DNA from: RGIG1959 sp045651865
GTDB taxonomy: Bacteria; Bacillota; Clostridia; Oscillospirales; Acutalibacteraceae
DNA: 56,341 nucleotides
Assembly (NCBI GenBank): GCA_045651865.1
Contig: JAZRTC010000038.1
Coordinates: forward strand, 1 to 56,341
Direction: 5' to 3'
This document shows, in pieces, positions 22,879 through 31,271 of this stretch (position 1 is its first letter; each line of letters begins with the position of its first letter). Both the position numbers and the translations under genes were made by a program. The notes under the pieces are model-generated. The model did no database searches, had not been told where the DNA came from, and worked only from the letters and a program-made list of their open reading frames with translations.

Positions 22879-25314
22879 TCAGCCGACCGCACCGCCCTTG
22901 GAGCGGATGTAATCATCCAGACGGGCAAGCTGTCCGATGGCGGCGGCTTTTTGCGCAGAAACATCAAACGGATGACCGTTTGTCAGTGCTTCAAAAATCA
23001 CATCGGCATCCATTGTCTCAAAATCGGCGATATAGCCGTCAAAGCCGATGTCATTGAGCAGGTGTGTCACCTTCTGGTTATAGGCAACGGGAACAACGGT
23101 TTTGCCTGCCGACATGCCGAACAGTCCCGCGTGGAAGCGGGTGGCAAGCACATATTCCGAGGAAGCCAGTGCCGTCAGGACATCGTCAAAAGAGCCGCTT
23201 CCGTCATAGCTGACGATGGACAGACCGCCGTGCAGTGTGGCGGGAATCGCGCGCACCAATGTATCAACGGCGGTGTCGTCGTGCTCAAACGGGCAGAACG
23301 ATGACAGTACCACTTTATGACCGTTTTCCAGCCATTTTGTTGCCACGGCGGTCAGGGCGCGGAAATAGCGCTCACACTGTTCCTGCGGGAACGGGTGCGC
23401 GGGCGAGGAAGGCTCAATCACAGACAAGAACAGTTTGCCTGCCTCCGTTTCCGCCTGCGGGAGAGGCAGCGAGAACAGCAGGTCGGGTGCATAGCGCACG
23501 CGGTCAAGGTCGGAAAACAGGCCGTGAGAGTAGCGGTCGCGCATACAGATATCGTGCGCAATGGCGAAGCGCTTGTGCCAGAAGGCGCGGTACGCCTCGG
23601 TGTGATACGGCCCGAAGTTGGACGAGATGGAGAAGAAGGGGCGCTTTTTGGCATGGCGTTTTTTGCGCAAGCGCAGATCTTCTTCCCAAGTGCCGATCTG
23701 CTGATAGATCGAGCCGCCGATATGCACCACGGCATCTACATGGGAAAGCAACAGTTTCTCAAATGCTTCGCGGCGGGAAGCTCCCAGACGGTCGTGCTGA
23801 TAGACATAGACATTGGGATATCGGTCAAAGACAGGCTCATAACCGACAGCGTCAAACACAACAAAAACCGTGTCGGGATAGCGTGTGAACAGCGTGTGGA
23901 AGAACAGGTCATCGCCGAGGTTATGTCCGTAGTAGCCGTACAGCATCACCTTGCAGGCGGCGGGACGACCGTCACGCGTGTGAGGCGAGCGGGAGGTACG
24001 GCGGATGTGAAGCATGTTCTGTAACAGGCGGACGGGCTTTGTCAGTTTCCACGAATAGCTGTTATAAACCTGTGCCAGTTGGTGCGCCGCCTGCGCATGG
24101 GCAACTTCGGCGCTCGCCGCGCGGGCATCCAGTGCAACATTGGCGGCAGTAAGCGCGGCGTTCAGCTCGTTGAGCCGTTGGTACTCGCTTTGCAGATGCT
24201 CGGCGTGTGCGAGGATGCGGGCGCGCTCGTCTTCCAGCTGTGCCGTGTGTTCTTTATACCAGCCGTTTTCGGAGGTGGCGGCCGCCAGCTGATTGTTGAG
24301 ATGCGTCAGGGTATCGCGGGCGGTGCCGGCGGCAACCTCGTCGTGATAGACGGGACTGCCTTGCAGGCGGTACAGATCTCTTACCGTAAAACCGAAATCG
24401 CGGCGGGCGATATCGGCATAGTCGCGGTCGTTGAGCAGTTCGCACAGACGGCGCAGACCGAGCGCACGGTTGTGCGGAAGATAGATGAGCAATTCGCTGA
24501 GCAGAAATGCTTTTTCTAACGCAACCTGCTCGGGTGTGTGTTTGCCTGTCAGGCGCAGGCGGTCGGAAAACGCTTTCAGGAACAGTGCGTCGGGACAGGA
24601 CACAACCGTCTGATAAGCAACCTGTGCAAACTCGTAAACATGACCGTTGTGTTTTTGCTCCTGCATCGCGCTGTTGCTTTCGGCAGACAGGCGGTAATAC
24701 ACCAGCTTTTCGGGCAGAATATAGATCTCGCAGAGCATCGCCATGCGGATCCAGTAATCAAAATCGTGGAAATACAAAAGGGTCAGATCGTGCTCACCGA
24801 CGCGGTCGATGATCTCGCGGCGGGCAAACATCGAGGAATGGCAGATGTAATTGCCGACGGTGAGAAAATGACGCAGCAGAGCCGCCTGATCGCGGTTTTC
24901 GGCGCGGAAGCGGTAATCCTCCACGGGGTTGTCGTCTTCGTCTACCATTTCGGCGATGGAGAAGCAAGCGCCGTACTCCGGATGTTCCTGTAAAAAGGCG
25001 AGTTGCTTCTCGAGCTTATCGGGCACCCAACGGTCGTCCGCATCCAGGTGGGCAACAAATTCACCGCGCACACGGCGGAGCGCCTCGTTGTTGGCGTTGG
25101 AGATGTGGCCGTTTTCGGCAAGACGGACACATTCGACGCGGTCGTCATCGATGCGTTGCAGGCAGTCCCATGTGCCGTCGGTGGAGCAGTCGTCGACCAC
25201 AATGACCTGCAGATGTCGGTATGTCTGGCTGAGCACCGATTGCAAGGTCGGCAGTATGGTATTTTCGGCGTTATAGCAGTTGATACAAACGCTGATGAGC
25301 GGATTGGTGTTCAT
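22879..25314 (-). CDS. Fusion: family 2 glycosyltransferase + coiled coil + polysaccharide pyruvyltransferase
   Basis: 811 residues. Residues 1-~240 form a GT-A glycosyltransferase family 2 domain (ISVCINCYNAENTI at the N-terminus, VVDDCSTDGTW, metal site HLDADD at 89-94, then a FHDFDYWIRM acceptor-site pattern). Residues ~325-425 are a long Ala/Leu/Glu-rich coiled coil. Residues ~453-800 match the polysaccharide pyruvyltransferase (CsaB-like) family: MLYGYYGHNLGDDLFFHTL, VVHIGGSIYQQ, ATRFHAGLFGMSAGKTVV. Both activities act on cell-surface glycans: sugar transfer and addition of ketal pyruvate. No signal peptide; cytoplasmic. It lies 17 bases after the AraC regulator stop, so the two form one operon. 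Confidence 0.85.
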   Translation of the reverse strand: MNTNPLISVCINCYNAENTILPTLQSVLSQTYRHLQVIVVDDCSTDGTWDCLQRIDDDRVECVRLAENGHISNANNEALRRVRGEFVAHLDADDRWVPDKLEKQLAFLQEHPEYGACFSIAEMVDEDDNPVEDYRFRAENRDQAALLRHFLTVGNYICHSSMFARREIIDRVGEHDLTLLYFHDFDYWIRMAMLCEIYILPEKLVYYRLSAESNSAMQEQKHNGHVYEFAQVAYQTVVSCPDALFLKAFSDRLRLTGKHTPEQVALEKAFLLSELLIYLPHNRALGLRRLCELLNDRDYADIARRDFGFTVRDLYRLQGSPVYHDEVAAGTARDTLTHLNNQLAAATSENGWYKEHTAQLEDERARILAHAEHLQSEYQRLNELNAALTAANVALDARAASAEVAHAQAAHQLAQVYNSYSWKLTKPVRLLQNMLHIRRTSRSPHTRDGRPAACKVMLYGYYGHNLGDDLFFHTLFTRYPDTVFVVFDAVGYEPVFDRYPNVYVYQHDRLGASRREAFEKLLLSHVDAVVHIGGSIYQQIGTWEEDLRLRKKRHAKKRPFFSISSNFGPYHTEAYRAFWHKRFAIAHDICMRDRYSHGLFSDLDRVRYAPDLLFSLPLPQAETEAGKLFLSVIEPSSPAHPFPQEQCERYFRALTAVATKWLENGHKVVLSSFCPFEHDDTAVDTLVRAIPATLHGGLSIVSYDGSGSFDDVLTALASSEYVLATRFHAGLFGMSAGKTVVPVAYNQKVTHLLNDIGFDGYIADFETMDADVIFEALTNGHPFDVSAQKAAAIGQLARLDDYIRSKGGAVG

Positions 25315-25331
25315 AACGGCATACTCCTCGT

Positions 25332-26096
25332 TTACGGATTTTCGGATTTGCGATACGCGGAAGGGGACATCCCGTATTGTTCGCGGAACACGCGGTTAAA
25401 GGTGCGGATGGTGGGGAAACCCGAAAGCTCCGCAACCTCGGTGACGGAATATTGCCCTGTTTTCAGCAGGCGCACGGCGTCCGCAAGGCGCAGGGTGTGG
25501 ATATGCTCGGAAAAGCTGATGCCAAGCCGTCCGCTGAAGATATGCGACACGGCACTTTTGCTGATGTGCAGGGCATTCGCGATATCGGCGATGCCGATGT
25601 CCTCGCGGTAATGCTCACTGCAATATTGCAGGATGCGCGCCACGGTACTGCTGGCGGCATTGCCTTTTTCAATCTGATAAAAGGTGAACAGCTTTTCAAA
25701 AAAGGCGGTAAGACACGCCTCCACCACAGGGGTGTGACCGTCCTTTTCATATTCGGCAAGCGCCATTTCAAACAGCGTGACCGTGTGGTCGTCAGGGGTA
25801 TCGCAGGCGCTGATCATCGGGCGGCCCTGAAACAGCAGGTCATGGCTGGTGGGTTTGACGATGAGCAAAATATATTCGCCGTTGTTGCTGTCTACATAGT
25901 GGTGCACCTGGTTGGGGAACGCAATAAAAAAGGAGCGTTCCTTCAGCGTATACCGTGTGCCATCGCAGTAAGCGACGGCCGTTCCTTTTTTGATATAGAC
26001 CAGTTCCACATCCTCGTGGATGTGAGCGGGATAATCCAGACAAACGGTGTTAAAAAAGGTGATCTCTCGTTTAGTTTCACGAAAAACAGCGTCCAA
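25332..26096 (-). CDS. AraC family transcriptional regulator
   Basis: The N-terminal ~110 residues form a cupin-type sensing domain (HIHEDVELVYIKKGTAVAY). The C-terminal ~100 residues contain two helix-turn-helix motifs (IGIADIANALHISKSAVSHIF and YSVTEVAELSGFPTIRTFNRVFREQYGMSPSAYR). Such regulators usually respond to sugars. I prefer a TTG start at 26096 (254 residues) because AAGGAGG is 7 bases upstream; ATGs at 26114 and 26135 lie before that site and lack their own. It is divergent from the dockerin protein gene, shares its symmetric promoter region, and heads the operon with the glycosyltransferase fusion. Confidence 0.88.
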   Translation of the reverse strand: MDAVFRETKREITFFNTVCLDYPAHIHEDVELVYIKKGTAVAYCDGTRYTLKERSFFIAFPNQVHHYVDSNNGEYILLIVKPTSHDLLFQGRPMISACDTPDDHTVTLFEMALAEYEKDGHTPVVEACLTAFFEKLFTFYQIEKGNAASSTVARILQYCSEHYREDIGIADIANALHISKSAVSHIFSGRLGISFSEHIHTLRLADAVRLLKTGQYSVTEVAELSGFPTIRTFNRVFREQYGMSPSAYRKSENP

Positions 26097-26141
26097 CCCA
26101 AGCCCTCCTTGCATTTTTTGTCTCACATTCTGCATTTGTTG

Positions 26142-26178
26142 ACTTGTATTGTATCATTATTTGTCTTATAATACAAGT
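26142..26178. promoter_or_regulatory. Divergent, face-to-face overlapping promoters within an inverted repeat
   Basis: Plus strand: TTGTAT (26144-26149), 17 bases, TATAAT (26167-26172). Minus strand: TTGTAT (26171-26176), 17 bases, TACAAT (26148-26153). The -35 of each overlaps the -10 of the other. The ends form a perfect ACTTGTATT / AATACAAGT inverted repeat (26142-26150 and 26170-26178). RNA polymerase can hardly use both at once, so transcription of the regulator operon and the dockerin gene should be mutually exclusive or regulated. Confidence 0.75.
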
Positions 26179-26225
26179 GGGTATGACACTTTTTATAAAA
26201 ATTTTAACCAAAAGGAGTTTTATCT

Positions 26226-28364
26226 ATGAAATTTGTGAAATCGGCAGTCAGCTTTGCCTGCGTGCTGGCGATTCTGTGCAGCTTGCTGTGCATTGCGCCG
26301 CTGACTGCGTCGGCAATCTCCTATCCCGGTGCTGAGCCGAACCCTGTTCAGCGTCAGTGGGATGCCAAGTGGAAGAATTATTACATCGGCGGCCGTACCA
26401 TGTACGATACCGCTTGCGGTATTTTCTCCATCATCAATGCCGTCGGCTTTGCCACGGGTAACACCATGGATGTTATGGAAGTCGGCCGTTGGGCGTACAG
26501 CATCAAGGCGTTCAACTACTCCTCGGGCGGTACCACCCGTTCGTTGCTGTATCCGAAGCTTCAGGCGAAGTACGGTGAGAAGTACGGCTTCACTGTGGAC
26601 TGCAACGGCTCGCAGGGTTATTGGGCGGGTTCGTCCAGCAGCAAGCTGAAGAACCATCTTGAGAGCGGCGGTACAGCAATCGCGCATGTGAAGGGTCACT
26701 TCATTGCGGTTGTCGATTACGATCGCGCAAGCAACAAGTTCCGCGTGTTTGACTCGGCTCCCAGCTCCTCGCGCGGCAGTGCCAAGACCGGCGAATACGG
26801 CTACGGCGATGTGTGGCTGTCTCAGAGCCATCTCGCAACGACCACCAAAATGACCATCGACTGGTTCTGCCTCGTTACCCCGACGGGCGCGAAGCTTAAC
26901 GACGGCGACGGCCCCGCTCCCAGCAATACCGCTGAGAAGATCGGTACCTGGCAACTCAACAACAAAGCTCCCGAAAGCGACAAACTGAATGTCCGTACGG
27001 GCGCCGGTTCTTCCTACGATGCCGTCGGCACCGTGCAGGAAGGTGACATCGTTTACACCAGCGAGTTCACCTCTACCTCCAGCAACTGGGGTCACATCAA
27101 GAACTTCAAGACCGGCGTGGAAGGCTGGGCAAGCATCCGCAACTATGCCGATTATATCGGTATCGATGTGCTGGGCGGCACGCCCTCTCCCGCATGGGGC
27201 GATGTGAGCACCTATCTGGACGATCAGGGCCGCCGCGTGCTTACCAACAACTCCTCGACCGAAACACTTGCCTACGACCTGATGCTCCCCATCGATCTCG
27301 GCATTGATACCACCCCGTATATGAGCCTTGAGGTTTCGCCGAACTACGGCAGCGGCTGGTACTTCGGTGTTTCGCAGAACGGCAGTGGCTACTGGATGAT
27401 GCGCGATTGCACCTCCTCCAATCAGCTTGTGCAGGCAGACTCGGCTCCGTGGACGACCACCTATGAAAAGCTCGAGATCGATATGCGCGAGTGGTGGAAA
27501 CCCTCCTCCACGGACAACTGGAAGATCAATGTGGTGCGTTTCTATGTCGCTCCCTCGTCTTCGATCACCATCAATTATTGCTACTTTGCGGCAACGCAGG
27601 GCAAAGTCACCGACACCACCTATAACCTGATCCGTCAGGATAAACCCATCATCAACCAAAACCTGCTGCTCCCCGATTGCCTGACCGTTGAGAGCACCGA
27701 AAAAGGCGGTTCTTACGAGTATAACAACGGCAAGCTGGTTGTGACGGCGAATTCTCCCGAGGGTTATTCGGTCGTGTTCAACCTCAACAAGGACTTCAAG
27801 CCTGCCGAGTCTCCGAACTGGCTGTTTGACCTTGTGGCAACCACCGGCTTTGATGTGCAGATCATCGTGTCCACGGCGGCTGAGGACCGCAACTTCGGTC
27901 TTGTGTCCGAGTTCTGGCCCGGCCTTTGCGATACGCTGGTTGACGGCTATCTCCCCGCGGAGACTTACAGCGGTGGTCTCTGTGATATTTATAGCTGCTA
28001 CACCTGGAACAACATCGTTCCCGCCAACGGCGTCAGCACCATCAAAGCGGTGCGCATCGTGCTGGGCGGTCAGGGTACGCTGACGCTGAACTCGCTGCAG
28101 ATTTCCAACACCACCGACCGTGTGAACTATGCAGACGGCGTGATCAAGAAAGAGGAAACCTTCGGCAACGCGAAGCCGCACGGCGGCAAGGGCGACATCA
28201 ACGCTGACGGCGATGTCAACACCGGCGACGCGCGTGACTTCCTCAAGTTCTCGGTCGGCACCAAGACCTTCACCGAATTCCAGAAGGAAACGGCGGACTA
28301 CGACGAGGACGGCACCCTGTCCACGGGCGATGTGCGCAAGATGCTCAAAGAGCTCATTAAATAA
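26226..28364 (+). CDS. Secreted C39-like peptidase / SH3 / dockerin protein
   Basis: 712 residues. Signal peptide 1-30 (PLTASA-I). Residues ~35-220 form a papain-like C39-type domain with candidate catalytic Cys64 (DTACGIFSIINAVGF), His158 (HVKGHFIAVVDYD) and Asp176 (RVFDSAPS). Residues ~238-310 are a bacterial SH3 domain (LNVRTGAGSSYDAVGTVQ...GWASI). Residues ~320-640 hold one or two beta-sandwich, carbohydrate-binding-like regions. Residues ~655-712 form a type I dockerin with two calcium loops (GDINADGDVNTGD and DYDEDGTLSTGD). A dockerin implies docking to a cohesin scaffold on the cell surface, as in cellulosome-bearing ruminococci. Likely acts on peptides or peptidoglycan; activity not proven. 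SD AAGGAG ahead of the ATG. Confidence 0.8.
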   Translation: MKFVKSAVSFACVLAILCSLLCIAPLTASAISYPGAEPNPVQRQWDAKWKNYYIGGRTMYDTACGIFSIINAVGFATGNTMDVMEVGRWAYSIKAFNYSSGGTTRSLLYPKLQAKYGEKYGFTVDCNGSQGYWAGSSSSKLKNHLESGGTAIAHVKGHFIAVVDYDRASNKFRVFDSAPSSSRGSAKTGEYGYGDVWLSQSHLATTTKMTIDWFCLVTPTGAKLNDGDGPAPSNTAEKIGTWQLNNKAPESDKLNVRTGAGSSYDAVGTVQEGDIVYTSEFTSTSSNWGHIKNFKTGVEGWASIRNYADYIGIDVLGGTPSPAWGDVSTYLDDQGRRVLTNNSSTETLAYDLMLPIDLGIDTTPYMSLEVSPNYGSGWYFGVSQNGSGYWMMRDCTSSNQLVQADSAPWTTTYEKLEIDMREWWKPSSTDNWKINVVRFYVAPSSSITINYCYFAATQGKVTDTTYNLIRQDKPIINQNLLLPDCLTVESTEKGGSYEYNNGKLVVTANSPEGYSVVFNLNKDFKPAESPNWLFDLVATTGFDVQIIVSTAAEDRNFGLVSEFWPGLCDTLVDGYLPAETYSGGLCDIYSCYTWNNIVPANGVSTIKAVRIVLGGQGTLTLNSLQISNTTDRVNYADGVIKKEETFGNAKPHGGKGDINADGDVNTGDARDFLKFSVGTKTFTEFQKETADYDEDGTLSTGDVRKMLKELIK

Positions 28365-28377
28365 GTTTCATACAAAC

Positions 28378-28412
28378 AAAAAACGGCAGATTTCCGAATC
28401 TGCCGTTTTTTA
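28378..28412 (+). terminator. Terminator after the dockerin protein gene
   Basis: AAACGGCAGATT / AATCTGCCGTTT with a TCCG loop, A's before and T6 after, 14 bases past the stop. Confidence 0.9.
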
Positions 28413-28647
28413 TCGTTGGTGCCGTTCGTGCGGAAAATAACCCCATATTTCTGCCGGGAAAGAAAAAGAAGCGATTTAGAAAAAGCTCTCCGACTTTCGG
28501 CTTGCGCTCGGCGACGGGGGAACCTCACTTTACAATGTTGCGAAAGGGATGGGGTCATAAATCCGCCGCTCCGTATTTCCGGATTGTTGGCGAATTTTTA
28601 AGCGTAGTAGTGTTTACTGTGCAGGTGCTCGTTTTAGGGAGGATATT

Positions 28648-29208
28648 ATGGATGTTATAAAAGAATTATATAACGAAATTGCAAATCAGGTATTGCTTTT
28701 GTTTAAAGGCGGGTTCAATTATTTGCATTACATCACCTTTATTCTCGGAGCAATTATGTGTATTGTGGGGATCGTGCAACTGAAAAAGCGTGTCATAAAA
28801 GGCGTTTTTACGATAATTGCCACTCTTTTTTATACGATTTGTTTCGGTATTACTGCAAACAATTACGCATCATACAAAACGATGCTGGTGTTCTTTTTTG
28901 CGTCAGTCATATTAAATCTTCTGATCTGGCTCATTGTGTCCCGATTGGGGTTTAAAACAAGCTTTGGATGGCTTTTCGGGTATGTTCTTGTTATAGTCCC
29001 CGCGGTGATCGGCGGACTGCTTGCAGAATCCTTCCCTTTATCCGACGCCATCATCGGACAATCCAGCTTGTTGATCACATCGTTGCTTCTCAGCTTTTTG
29101 GTGCCTTGTATTATGAATTCAAGCGGTGGGAGCGGCGGACACTCTTCCGGCAACCCTTTTGATGAATGGGGACCGGGCTGGGGGTCTGTGTTCAGAAACT
29201 GGCCGTAA
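28648..29208 (+). CDS. Small multi-pass membrane protein of unknown function
   Basis: 186 residues with five predicted membrane segments (about 27-44, 52-70, 75-100, 105-128, 130-155). The soluble Gly/Ser-rich tail starts SSGGSGGHSSGNPFDEWG. No family recognised. SD GGAGG 7-9 bases upstream of the ATG. By eye the gene is more AT-rich than its neighbours, a hint of recent acquisition. It stands alone between two terminators. The 283 bases before it (28365-28647) hold a terminator and noncoding sequence; a 61-codon frame at 28416-28601 is not convincing. Confidence 0.6.
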   Translation: MDVIKELYNEIANQVLLLFKGGFNYLHYITFILGAIMCIVGIVQLKKRVIKGVFTIIATLFYTICFGITANNYASYKTMLVFFFASVILNLLIWLIVSRLGFKTSFGWLFGYVLVIVPAVIGGLLAESFPLSDAIIGQSSLLITSLLLSFLVPCIMNSSGGSGGHSSGNPFDEWGPGWGSVFRNWP

Positions 29209-29261
29209 ACAGAAAAAGAGGGCAAACCGCTCGACAGACAACAAATCTCTTCGGAGATACC

Positions 29262-29297
29262 AAAAAACTCGCGCATCGACCCATGCGGGGGTTTTTC
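29262..29297. terminator. Terminator between the convergent membrane-protein and apt genes
   Basis: AAAAAC-TCGCGCAT / ATGCGGGGGTTTTT imperfect stem; A and T tracts on both sides. Confidence 0.7.
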
Positions 29298-29828
29298 TTA
29301 TTTACCTTCGTATTGCACGACGCTTTTGACATCGTAATTTTTGAGCATCTCGCGACCGCACAGACCTTTCAATTCAATCAGGAACGCGATCCGCACGACC
29401 TCGCCGCCGAGTTCCTCGATCAGCTCAGCCGCCGCCTTGGCGGTGCCGCCCGTGGCGATCAGATCGTCGATCAGCACTACGCGCTGACCCGCTTTCAAGT
29501 CATCTTTGTGGATCTCGATCGTTGCCGTGCCGTATTCCAGATCATAGGTCTTTTGCACTGTCTCACGCGGGAGCTTACCCTTTTTGCGGACGGGCAGGAA
29601 CGGCTTGCCCAGCAGGTAAGCAAGCGGTGTGCCGAAGATGAAGCCGCGCGACTCGGTGCCCGCAATCACATCAAATTCCACATCCTGCAGGAGTTCTGCC
29701 AGCGCATCGACCGCCAGCTTAAAGCCTTCGGCACTGCCGATGACGGTGGTGACATCGCGGAACAGGATGCCCTCCTCGGGGAAATCGGGGATGGTGGTGA
29801 TAAAATCCTCTACGCGTTTTTGACTCAT
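29298..29828 (-). CDS. apt: Adenine phosphoribosyltransferase
   Basis: 176 residues, typical length. The PRPP-binding motif VVLIDDLIATGGTAKAA (about residues 118-134) and the N-terminal IPDFPEEGILFRDVT are diagnostic. It converts adenine plus PRPP to AMP in purine salvage. It lies 13 bases after the LCP gene stop with an SD (ggagtgag) in the gap, so it is second in a two-gene operon. Cytoplasmic. Confidence 0.96.
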   Translation of the reverse strand: MSQKRVEDFITTIPDFPEEGILFRDVTTVIGSAEGFKLAVDALAELLQDVEFDVIAGTESRGFIFGTPLAYLLGKPFLPVRKKGKLPRETVQKTYDLEYGTATIEIHKDDLKAGQRVVLIDDLIATGGTAKAAAELIEELGGEVVRIAFLIELKGLCGREMLKNYDVKSVVQYEGK

Positions 29829-29841
29829 CGCGCCTCACTCC

Positions 29842-31038
29842 TTACCATTCTTCGGATTCGCTTTCTTCTTCGACATACTCCTCCTCGGGGTCTTCGTTGG
29901 AGAGTCTGTCGCCGTAGATATACTCATGCAGATCCATCGCAGAGCCTTCAGCATCGGTCAGCCACAAACCCAGACCGCCGCCGATCCACTGGTTTTCAAA
30001 ATCACCGTTGCCGCAGGGAAGCGAGAAGTCGCTGTAAATCTCGAAATCGTAATACTGCAACGCCTGCGACGCGTAGGAGAGAAGCTCCGCTTGCGTCATA
30101 TTGGTCTTGACATAGGGAAGAACCGCCATCAGGACATTGGTCATGGTCGCAAAGTTCATGTTCTTCGCTTTTTGCATCAGCAGATCAATGACCTTGCGCT
30201 GATTGTTCTGGCGGGCAAAGTCACTGTCGGGATACAGGTTGCGGATGCGGCAGTACGCCAGCGTCTGCTGACCGTTCAGATGATACATGCCGCCGTCATA
30301 GCCAAGCGGCTCCAGATCGGGGTTGTCGGGGGTCGCAAAGCGGTCGGGGTCATCCGACCAGACGGGGATGAACTGCGCTTCTTCAGCGGTCAGCTCGATA
30401 TCGATGCCGTCCATCGCGTCCACGGCTTTTTCAAACGCTTCAAAATCCACTGCGATGTATTGATCGATGCGGAGCTTGAAGGCGTCGGCAAGCGTGTTCG
30501 ACAGCATACGGAAACCGCCGTAGTAGAATGCGGCGTTGAGTTTATCGTAGTCAAATTCACCGTCGCCGTCATAGTCGCGGCCGCTCAGCGGCACCCACAC
30601 ATCGCGCAGAATGGAGGCGAGCTTGATGGTTTTGGCGGAGGTGTTGACCGACAGAATCATATTGGTATCCGAACGGGCAGAATAGCCTTCGGTGTTGCGG
30701 CCGTCCACACCCAGAAGCAGGATGTTGGTGATGCTCTCGGTGTTGCCGCGAAGCTCAATATTGCTCAGGTCAATGGGATCGGGATCTTTGATCGAGCTTG
30801 TGACTTCGCCGGTATCAATATCATCGGGCAGCTTGGGGACATTGCTGTAATCCTCGTTGCCGTCGTCGTAGTTGATCAATCCCAGCATCGCGCGGACATA
30901 GACACCCGCGGCGGATACCAGCGTACCCGTCAGGATCAGCAGCACGGCGCAGATGATCGACACGATACGGGCGGGCAGTTTATAGCGCCATTCTTTTTTT
31001 ACAGCGGCTTTAGCGGTTGTGCGTTTTGCGGTTTTCAT
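29842..31038 (-). CDS. LytR-CpsA-Psr (LCP) family cell-wall glycopolymer transferase
   Basis: 398 residues. Short basic cytoplasmic start, one membrane anchor (~24-46), then the extracellular LCP domain: NILLLGVDGRN (~102), ARSDTNMILSVN with the conserved Arg/Asp pair, LASILRDVWVPL, and LNGQQTLAYCRIRN with the second Arg set. LCP enzymes move wall teichoic acid or capsule precursors from lipid carriers to peptidoglycan. The tail is very acidic (EEEYVEEESESEEW). The start at 31038 is the first Met with protein-like sequence; a gagg site lies 12 bases upstream. Confidence 0.9.
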   Translation of the reverse strand: MKTAKRTTAKAAVKKEWRYKLPARIVSIICAVLLILTGTLVSAAGVYVRAMLGLINYDDGNEDYSNVPKLPDDIDTGEVTSSIKDPDPIDLSNIELRGNTESITNILLLGVDGRNTEGYSARSDTNMILSVNTSAKTIKLASILRDVWVPLSGRDYDGDGEFDYDKLNAAFYYGGFRMLSNTLADAFKLRIDQYIAVDFEAFEKAVDAMDGIDIELTAEEAQFIPVWSDDPDRFATPDNPDLEPLGYDGGMYHLNGQQTLAYCRIRNLYPDSDFARQNNQRKVIDLLMQKAKNMNFATMTNVLMAVLPYVKTNMTQAELLSYASQALQYYDFEIYSDFSLPCGNGDFENQWIGGGLGLWLTDAEGSAMDLHEYIYGDRLSNEDPEEEYVEEESESEEW

Positions 31039-31096
31039 AAATAGAAACGCCTCTTTCTGAAGGAGTCGGTGTGTATGCAAATTCATCCAGTTTGAC

Positions 31097-31125
31097 ATTA
31101 TATCATATAAATATGAAGATTTCAA
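31097..31125 (-). promoter_or_regulatory. Promoter of the LCP-apt operon
   Basis: Minus strand TTGAAA (31120-31125), 17 bases, TATAAT (31097-31102). Confidence 0.75.
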
Positions 31126-31271
31126 CAACCGCCGTATGGTTTTTTGCGGTTTCGGGGGATGAAAGTCGAATGTGCGGGTTAAATTTTTGTAACCCTGCTG
31201 TTATTATGTGTGAAAGTGTGCTACAATACCGTTTATATAAAACAGATACCAAGCAGAAAGGAACGGCAATT

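Noticed and set aside
26220..28181. 653-codon minus-strand frame opposite the dockerin protein
   Set aside because: No start site, and the opposite strand has signal peptide, SH3 and dockerin motifs.
28416..28601. 61-codon frame in the gap after the dockerin gene
   Set aside because: No SD, Arg/Cys-rich composition, and the sequence looks like part of a dispersed noncoding repeat.
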